Assembly: GCA_035291605.1 (NCBI GenBank)
Contig: DATDRS010000115.1
Location: forward strand, 1-27,507
Direction: 5' to 3'
DNA length: 27,507 nucleotides
From: DATDRS01 sp035291605
Lineage (GTDB): Bacteria; Chloroflexota; Anaerolineae; Anaerolineales; UBA6663
In this document: piece after piece, positions 7,781-12,993 of the stretch
Numbering within the stretch: position 1 is the first letter of the stretch
How the letters are laid out: each line of letters opens with the position of its first letter
The notes under the pieces: generated by a model
The model's input: the letters and a program-made list of their open reading frames with translations, nothing else
What the model was told of the DNA's origin: nothing
The model's database searches: none
Program-made: the position numbers and the translations under genes

Positions 7781-7817
7781 AAAGACCTGCCAGATCCCCG
7801 AGACCTGGCAGGTCTTT
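7781..7817. terminator. 13-bp stem hairpin downstream of the histidine kinase operon
   Basis: AAAGACCTGCCAG (7781-7793) and CTGGCAGGTCTTT (7805-7817) pair perfectly around an 11-nt loop, with a short T run on either strand. It lies 47 bp beyond the kinase stop on - and 25 bp beyond the remnant ORF on +, so it could end both. A second hairpin, GTTGTAC (7833-7839) with GTACAAC (7851-7857), is adjacent. Confidence 0.6.
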
Positions 7818-7863
7818 GCATTTAAGACGCGCGTTGTACAACAGTCCCGCGTACAACACGCCC

Positions 7864-9294
7864 TTACACGACGGGCAATTCGACGAAGAACTGCGCCCCT
7901 GCGCCGGGTTGGCTCTCGGCCCAGATGCGCCCGCCGTGCGCCTCGACGATGGATTTGGCAATCGCCAGCCCCAGCCCCGAGCCGCCCTGTTCCTGGCGCA
8001 GGCGCGACTTATCGGCGCGGAAGAAACGGTCAAAGAGGCGCGGCAGGTCTTCGGGCGAAATCCCCGGCCCGGTATCTGAAATGGCAAAGGTGACTCCCGC
8101 TCGCTCCGCCTGGGGTGCTTCGTGAAGTGATGGATGGTGGGTGGCGGGTGACGAGTGACGAGAAGTGCGCGCCCCGTCACTTGTCACTCGACACACGACA
8201 CTTCCGCCTGAGGGAGTGTGCTGCAAGGCGTTGTCCAGGAGGTTGCCCAGGACCTGGGCCATCCGGTCGGGGTCAACGTCAACCTCCGGCAGGCCCGGAT
8301 CAACCTGGGTCTGCACGGAAATCTTCTGCTGCAGCGCGCGCGGGGTCTGCGCGGCGACGGCGCGTTCGAGCAGCGCGCCGGGCGGGGTGGGGCGGCGTGT
8401 CAGAGTGAGTTCGCCCGCTTCGGCGAGGGAAAGCGTCCGCAGATCGTCCACCAGCCGGTTGAGGCGCTGGGCTTCTTCGTGGACGAGGGCAAGTGTTTCG
8501 GGGGTGGGGAGGAGGATGCCGTCGCGCAGGGCTTCGGCGTGGCCGAGGATGACGCTGAGCGGCGTGCGCAGGTCGTGGGCGATGTCGGCGGTCATCTGGC
8601 GGCGCTGATCGCGGGCGCGGGCGAGGTCGGCGCTCATCTGGTTGAACGCGGAGGCCAGTTCGCCCAGTTCGTCGCGGGAACGCACGTTCACCTGCTGGCC
8701 GAGTTGGCCGGCGGCGAGGGCGCGGGTGGCCGCCTTTAGTTCGGTGAGCGGCCGGGTGAGCGCCCGCGCCAGCGCCGCGCCGAGGACGATGGACAGCGCC
8801 GCTGCGCCGATGGCGGCGAGGGACAAGGCCCGGTTCACGCGGAGCAGGAACTCGGTCCCGGCCTGGCTCAACGGCCGGAGTGTATTGCCTGCTGGGATGA
8901 GCGTGCCGACCCTTTGGCCATCTACGAGGATGGCGATGCCGGTCGCCAGTTGTGACGGCGCAAGGCGCTCGCCCGGAAAGTACCCGCCGCCGGCGACGAC
9001 GACGTTTCCCTGGGTATCCACCAGCGCTGCTCCGCCGCCCATCACCATGCCGTGCATCGCCCCATTCCCCATGCCGGGCGGCCCGCCACGGAGGACGCGT
9101 TCCACACCCGTCCAACCGCTCTGCACCTGGTAATAGTCGGCCAGCTCCGCGCTGAGAAAGTCCTGGTCCTGCGCCATCATGAAATGCCCGAACTCAGCCG
9201 CCGTGGCGCGCCCGGTGAAGATGGCGACGAGCACGATGCCCGCCAGGCTGACGAGCAAGAAGGCGAGGGTGATTTTGAGGGCGAGGGAGCGCAT
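7864..9294 (-). CDS. Sensor histidine kinase (BaeS-like) with a repeat-encoded insertion
   Basis: The positions below count from GTG 9297 (477 residues); ATG 9294 is the preferred start. A membrane segment (~8-28) is followed by an extracytoplasmic region rich in Gly/Met/His (PPGMGNGAMHGMVMGGG, ~73-89). A second membrane segment (~157-180) and HAMP (~181-232) come next. The HisKA domain has phosphoacceptor H241 (DIAHDLRTP), and the HATPase_c domain has its N box at N356 (LLDNALQH), DTGPGIS and GGSGLGLA. Between VVCRVT and GVTFAISDTG about 28 extra residues (~373-400, rich in His, Ser and Pro) are encoded by an 84-bp palindromic 7-bp repeat. It forms an operon with the response regulator 38 bp upstream. 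The signal is unknown; the Met/His-rich sensor suggests a metal or envelope stress. Confidence 0.9.
   Translation of the reverse strand: MRSLALKITLAFLLVSLAGIVLVAIFTGRATAAEFGHFMMAQDQDFLSAELADYYQVQSGWTGVERVLRGGPPGMGNGAMHGMVMGGGAALVDTQGNVVVAGGGYFPGERLAPSQLATGIAILVDGQRVGTLIPAGNTLRPLSQAGTEFLLRVNRALSLAAIGAAALSIVLGAALARALTRPLTELKAATRALAAGQLGQQVNVRSRDELGELASAFNQMSADLARARDQRRQMTADIAHDLRTPLSVILGHAEALRDGILLPTPETLALVHEEAQRLNRLVDDLRTLSLAEAGELTLTRRPTPPGALLERAVAAQTPRALQQKISVQTQVDPGLPEVDVDPDRMAQVLGNLLDNALQHTPSGGSVVCRVTSDGARTSRHSSPATHHPSLHEAPQAERAGVTFAISDTGPGISPEDLPRLFDRFFRADKSRLRQEQGGSGLGLAIAKSIVEAHGGRIWAESQPGAGAQFFVELPVV
8120..8203. repeat. Palindromic 7-bp repeat inside the histidine kinase gene
   Basis: Twelve heptads can be read on +, including GTGATGG, ATGGTGG, GTGGCGG, GTGACGA (twice), then GTCACTT, GTCACTC, GACACAC and GACACTT. 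GTGACGAGTGAC (8148-8159) and GTCACTTGTCAC (8176-8187) form a 12-bp inverted repeat with one mismatch. The 84-bp length keeps the kinase reading frame. Confidence 0.75.
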
Positions 9295-9305
9295 CACTCA
9301 TTCTG

Positions 9306-9331
9306 TAGGGGCGGCCAGCTGGTCGCCCTTA
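9306..9331. repeat. GTAGGGGCGG palindromic element between kinase and regulator genes
   Basis: GTAGGGGCGG is followed by CCAGCTGG and TCGCCCTTA, giving an imperfect palindrome in the 38-bp gap between the response regulator and kinase genes. The same 10-mer leads a palindrome at 18363-18386 on the minus strand. Confidence 0.45.
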
Positions 9332-9335
9332 CCCT

Positions 9336-10019
<684 letters not shown>

Positions 10020-10023
10020 GTTG

Positions 10024-10079
10024 GGTAATCGGTAATTGGCAATTGGTCATTACCGTTTACCAATTGCCAATGACGATCT
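10024..10079. repeat. Palindromic 7-bp repeat immediately upstream of the response regulator
   Basis: GGTAATC, GGTAATT, GGCAATT and GGTCATT (10024-10051) run as direct heptads, then invert. ATTGGCAATTGGT (10035-10047) and ACCAATTGCCAAT (10059-10071) pair perfectly over 13 bp around an 11-nt loop. The tract occupies the leader of the response regulator gene. Confidence 0.8.
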
Positions 10080-10081
10080 AC

Positions 10082-10420
10082 TCATTGCTGATTTTGACTG
10101 TGCGGCGGATTGCTTGTCTGCGCTAGTGCGCTCCGCTTGAGCAGCCAGGCTACCAGGGCGGCAATCAGGCCAATCTGCAAGAGCCAGCCGAGCAGGGCAA
10201 AGCCTCCGGCGAACAGCATCCCGCCCCAGCCGAAGAGGCCCACGCCGCGCATGTGACCGAAGGGCATGGCGCGCAGGTTCGGATGCATCCCAAAGCCGCC
10301 GTAGCCCATCATACCAAACGCTGGACCGAAGCCAAAGCGTGTGGCCAGGAACCAGCCGATGGCAAACGCGGCGACGACAAGGATGATCAAGCCGCCGATC
10401 GTGAGAAGTTTTCTGGACAT
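10082..10420 (-). CDS. Small Gly/Met-rich two-span membrane protein
   Basis: The 112-residue protein starts at ATG 10420, which has GGAGGT 4 nt upstream; the longer frame to 10471 lacks such support. One membrane span covers ~6-27 and another ~66-95. Between them is a Gly/Met/His-rich loop (GMMGYGG, GMHPN, PFGHMRG). The tail is polar and Gln/Asn-rich. No family is recognised with certainty. It is the first gene of a likely operon with the response regulator and kinase, and its Met/His loop resembles the sensor region of the kinase and the secreted protein at 10624, so it may act as an accessory to the same signal. Confidence 0.75.
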   Translation of the reverse strand: MSRKLLTIGGLIILVVAAFAIGWFLATRFGFGPAFGMMGYGGFGMHPNLRAMPFGHMRGVGLFGWGGMLFAGGFALLGWLLQIGLIAALVAWLLKRSALAQTSNPPHSQNQQ

Positions 10421-10453
10421 TGTTACCTCCACATGGTCTAATCGTTTGTCTTT

Positions 10454-10484
10454 AGCATACCGCAGACCCATGAAGAAATTGTGA
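10454..10484 (-). promoter_or_regulatory. Candidate promoter and regulator site for the two-component operon
   Basis: On the minus strand TATGCT (10454-10459) is a -10-like hexamer 34 bp upstream of the ATG at 10420. Beside it on + is ATGAAGAAATTGTGA (10470-10484), whose core ATGAAGAA plus GTGA recurs at 11273-11284 upstream of the secreted DUF2680-like gene. Confidence 0.4.
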
Positions 10485-10554
10485 GGGCCAGATACACGAA
10501 TTATGAGAGATCATGGGCCACGGGCAAGTGATCATAGGTGGGCAGGCTGGTGAG

Positions 10555-10598
10555 AAAAATCCAGACACCGGGCGTCCGCCAAGAGACCCGGTGCCTGG
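10555..10598 (-). terminator. Intrinsic terminator of the DUF2680-like gene
   Basis: On the minus strand CCAGGCACCGGG and CCCGGTGTCTGG form a 12-bp RNA stem (one G-U pair) with a 14-nt loop, followed directly by ATTTTT. It lies 26 bp past the stop of the gene at 10624. Confidence 0.88.
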
Positions 10599-10623
10599 AG
10601 AAGGAGGGGAAGGAGAGGCGATT

Positions 10624-11190
10624 CTACGACTCAGGGGCGGGCGGGGCGCTGAAGTGCGGGCATCCCGCGAAACCACCGCCCGCGCCGAAACCGCGACCCA
10701 TCATGCCAGGGCCGAAGGGACGCTCACCGCTGGCCTGCCAGGCGCGCATCTGGGCCTGGCGGGCGAGCATCCAGTCAGCCTGCTCCTGGGTGAGCTTGCC
10801 GTCGTCCACGGCCTGCTTGAGAGCCTCGGCGTGCGCCGCCTGCATGGCCTCCTGCACTTTGGCGAAGTCAATGCCTTTTTCCTGGGCGATGACGAAGGGC
10901 GTCTTGCCCGCCGCGAGTTCCGCGTTGAGCTCGTCGAGCGTCAACCCCAGCGCTTCCGCGATTTGGGTGTGTATCAGGTCACGGTACTCGGCCATGAGGC
11001 CAAAACCGCCACCCATCCAGCCAGGGCCGGAGCCGCCGCCCATCCTCCCGTAACCGCCCATCATGCCGGGGCCGAAACCGCCGGGCGTTTGCGTGGGGGC
11101 CGGGGGTTGGGCGAAGACAGCTGCCACACCCACGAGCGCGACGACGCCAACCACCGCCGCAACACCGAGAATTTTCGCGTACTTGTTCAT
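10624..11190 (-). CDS. Secreted Gly/Met-rich protein with a DUF2680-like domain
   Basis: The 188-residue protein has a signal peptide (~1-27, hydrophobic core ending AAVFA before QPPAP). A Gly/Met-rich segment follows (GPGMMGGYGRMGGG). The central alpha-helical domain (~65-140) carries AEALGLTLDELNAELAAGK and DDGKLTQEQADWMLARQA, typical of DUF2680/YckD-like exported proteins, and the C-terminus is again Gly/Met-rich with one Cys (AGCPHF). ATG 11190 is preferred over the adjacent ATG 11193 because GGAGGT is better spaced for it. It has its own terminator and shares an upstream motif with the two-component operon, so it is probably a target of that system. Its function is unknown. Confidence 0.82.
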   Translation of the reverse strand: MNKYAKILGVAAVVGVVALVGVAAVFAQPPAPTQTPGGFGPGMMGGYGRMGGGSGPGWMGGGFGLMAEYRDLIHTQIAEALGLTLDELNAELAAGKTPFVIAQEKGIDFAKVQEAMQAAHAEALKQAVDDGKLTQEQADWMLARQAQMRAWQASGERPFGPGMMGRGFGAGGGFAGCPHFSAPPAPES

Positions 11191-11245
11191 CATTTACCTC
11201 CGTTGATTTGGGAACAGCCTTACGCCTGTTCAGTTTTCTGCCCAA

Positions 11246-11284
11246 AGAATAGACGGAAGGCGTTTAGAACTTATGAAGAAGTGA
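11246..11284 (-). promoter_or_regulatory. Candidate promoter and shared ATGAAGAA motif
   Basis: On the minus strand TATTCT (11246-11251) is a -10-like hexamer. ATGAAGAAGTGA (+, 11273-11284) covers the -35 region, where OmpR-family activators usually bind. The same ATGAAGAA core lies 11 bp closer to the -10 in the operon copy at 10470. Confidence 0.4.
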
Positions 11285-11317
11285 TGTCGGGTTGATGGAA
11301 GATTGGCCCCTCCCCCC

Positions 11318-11331
11318 ATGACAAAAGTCAC
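11318..11331. promoter_or_regulatory. TGAC-N4-GTCA palindrome, copy 1
   Basis: ATGACAAAAGTCAC contains the dyad TGAC/GTCA with a 4-bp spacer. A 13 of 14 match lies in reverse orientation at 20093-20106 upstream of the CBS gene. A Crp/Fnr-type or similar dimeric regulator could bind; none is encoded in the window. Confidence 0.4.
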
Positions 11332-11400
11332 ACCAATCAGAGGCAAATTGTCACTATTGTGGAGAGGGGGCCGTCGGTAGAATGCCGATAGAGGTGGGTT

Positions 11401-11456
11401 GCGCCGGCCCGATCCGGCGCTTCTGTCCAGAAAGTAGGCGGAGAAACCCGGTTTCT
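11401..11456. repeat. Two hairpin elements in the 401-bp gap before the Rrf2 gene
   Basis: GCGCCGG (11401-11407) with CCGGCGC (11414-11420) is a 7-bp stem. AGAAACCCGGTTTCT (11442-11456) is a 15-bp palindrome of a kind common as dispersed repeats in cyanobacteria and Chloroflexota. No coding frame of note is seen in 11194-11594. Confidence 0.5.
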
Positions 11457-11536
11457 GGCTGGGTGACGAGCAGTGGAGGAAGGGGATACCTGTCCAAAAG
11501 GGGAATGATATTCGTCACTATCCGATTTAGACGTAT

Positions 11537-11551
11537 TTGACGTAGAGTCAA
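11537..11551. promoter_or_regulatory. TTGAC-N5-GTCAA dyad upstream of the Rrf2 gene
   Basis: TTGACGTAGAGTCAA is a perfect 5-bp inverted repeat 43 bp upstream of the GTG start. The left half doubles as a -35-like TTGACG, but no good -10 is seen 16-18 bp away. Rrf2 regulators often control themselves, so this may be an autoregulatory site. Confidence 0.35.
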
Positions 11552-11594
11552 TTCTAGACTTGTCCTATGTCCTTTCGTGGAAATGGAGGTTGCC

Positions 11595-12029
11595 GTGCAA
11601 ATTACTAGACAAGCGGATTATGCAGTGCGTGCGGTGCTTTACCTGGCTGAACTTGGCCCCGGCGGGCAGGCTTCGACTGCGCAAATCGCCCGCGCTCAGA
11701 GCATCCCGCTGACGTTCCTCGCCAAGATCGTCTCCCAACTGGCGGCGTCGGGCGTGGTGCGCGCGACACGCGGCGCACGCGGCGGCGTGGCGCTGGCCCG
11801 GCCGGCGGAGACGGTCTCGCTCCTGGACATCGTCGAGGCGATTGACGGCCCGGTGGCGCTCAACGAGTGCGTCACCGATCCGTCGAATTGCCCGCTGGGC
11901 GCTACCTGTTCGGTGCGCCCGGTGTGGTGCGAGACACAAACGGAGTTGGTGACCAAGCTGTCGCAGACCAAGTTCGCGCAGTTGGTGAAGAGCCATAAGC
12001 CGGCCGTCGTGCAGGTCGCGTCGGCGTAA
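11595..12029 (+). CDS. Rrf2-family transcriptional regulator, IscR-like with Fe-S cysteines
   Basis: The 144-residue protein begins at GTG 11595 (VQITRQADYAVRAVLYLAEL), preceded by GGAGGT; the longer frame from 11577 would add six residues before the conserved start. The N-terminal winged helix carries IPLTFLAKIVSQLAASGVV and the RGARGGVAL wing. Cysteines C92, C99 and C105 in the pattern C-X6-C-X5-C match [2Fe-2S] ligands of IscR/NsrR-type proteins, and C112 is extra. It likely senses Fe-S status, nitric oxide or oxygen. It is monocistronic with a strong terminator 100 bp downstream. It lies close to a formate dehydrogenase rich in Fe-S clusters, a plausible but unproven target. Confidence 0.93.
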   Translation: MQITRQADYAVRAVLYLAELGPGGQASTAQIARAQSIPLTFLAKIVSQLAASGVVRATRGARGGVALARPAETVSLLDIVEAIDGPVALNECVTDPSNCPLGATCSVRPVWCETQTELVTKLSQTKFAQLVKSHKPAVVQVASA

Positions 12030-12128
12030 ATCTCGGATTCGGGCGACGCACCGACAAATCCAGAGCACCGAAATGTCCGGTTCGGGGCATGTTCCGCCCG
12101 CTTACCGGCGCTGCATTGACCTCAAAAG

Positions 12129-12170
12129 AAAACCCCGCCGGTTGCGCCAGGCAGCCGGCGGGGTTTTGTT
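12129..12170. terminator. Bidirectional intrinsic terminator
   Basis: AAAACCCCGCCGG (12129-12141) and CCGGCGGGGTTTT (12155-12167) form a 13-bp stem with a 13-nt loop, followed by TTTTGTT on + and preceded by an A run that gives T on -. It ends the Rrf2 gene and the converging VIT gene. Confidence 0.9.
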
Positions 12171-12178
12171 GTACCAGG

Positions 12179-12226
12179 GGCAGGCACGTGGCAGGCACGG
12201 CGAGGGCAGACACGTGGGTCTGCCCT
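12179..12226. repeat. Palindromic element next to the VIT stop codon
   Basis: GGCAGGCACG is repeated directly at 12179 and 12190. It is followed by AGGGCAGAC (12203-12211) and GTCTGCCCT (12218-12226), a perfect 9-bp stem with a 6-nt loop that ends exactly at the stop codon of the VIT gene. Confidence 0.6.
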
Positions 12227-12976
12227 CTACCCCCCGGGTTGGGCGCCGAACAGCGCGCCGATGAAATAACCGGCCAGCGCCGAGACGATACCGATCACAG
12301 CCATTTGCAGGCCGCTGCGCATCGGGCGCCCGACGGTGATGCGCGCTTTATACGCCCCCACGCCGAACAACGCCAGCGCCGACACCAACAGGGAGACCGG
12401 CACGGCCCACTGGAGGGGCAGGAGCAAAAAGGGAATCAGGGGGATGAGCGAACCCGTAATCGCCGAGAAGCCCACGACCAGCGCGCTCTTCAGCGCGCTC
12501 GTATCCTCGATGGGCGCCAGTTTCAGCTCGTTGTGCATCATCACGTTCACCCAGGCTTCTTCGTCCCTAATGACCTGATCCACGGCGCGTTCTAACAGGT
12601 CGCCGCCGAAACCCCAACTGGCAAAGATATCCCGAACTTCCTGCACTTCCGCCTGCGGCATCTCGCGGATTTCACGCTGTTCGCGCTTGAGTTCGGCGCG
12701 GTAGTGATCGTGCTCGGCAAGGGTGGAGGTGTACGCGACGGCTCCCATGGAAATCGACTCCGCGAAAGCGGCTGCGAACCCGGCCGCGATCACGATGCGT
12801 GGATCGTTGGACGCCGCCGCCACGCCGAGGATCACGCCGAGCGTGTTCACCAACCCATCCTGCCCGCCGAGGATGATGTCAGCCAGCGCCGCGGAGGGCG
12901 GGCGCGGCTCAAGGTGCCTGATCGCCTCGCCCAGTCTAGTCGGGGGGAGTTCGGGCAGGTTGGTGACAGGGAGCAT
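12227..12976 (-). CDS. VIT1/CCC1-family iron/manganese transporter
   Basis: The 249-residue protein opens with a short cytoplasmic N-terminus, then the family signature DIILGGQDGLVNTLGVILGV. FAAAFAESISMGAVAYTSTLAEHDHY follows and leads into an acidic, metal-binding cytoplasmic loop (REIREMPQAEVQEVRDIF, then DEEAWVNVMMHNELKL). Three C-terminal hydrophobic segments complete the five-span plan. VIT/CCC1 proteins move Fe2+ or Mn2+ out of the cytosol. The gene starts 17 bp after the formate dehydrogenase stop on the same strand and is probably cotranscribed, which may link iron handling to an iron-rich enzyme (inferred). Confidence 0.92.
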   Translation of the reverse strand: MLPVTNLPELPPTRLGEAIRHLEPRPPSAALADIILGGQDGLVNTLGVILGVAAASNDPRIVIAAGFAAAFAESISMGAVAYTSTLAEHDHYRAELKREQREIREMPQAEVQEVRDIFASWGFGGDLLERAVDQVIRDEEAWVNVMMHNELKLAPIEDTSALKSALVVGFSAITGSLIPLIPFLLLPLQWAVPVSLLVSALALFGVGAYKARITVGRPMRSGLQMAVIGIVSALAGYFIGALFGAQPGG

Positions 12977-12993
12977 AGCATTATCCTGATGGT

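Noticed and set aside
8120..8203. CRISPR array
   Set aside because: The repeats are 7 bp with no spacers; no cas gene or 25-40-bp repeat with unique spacers exists in the window.
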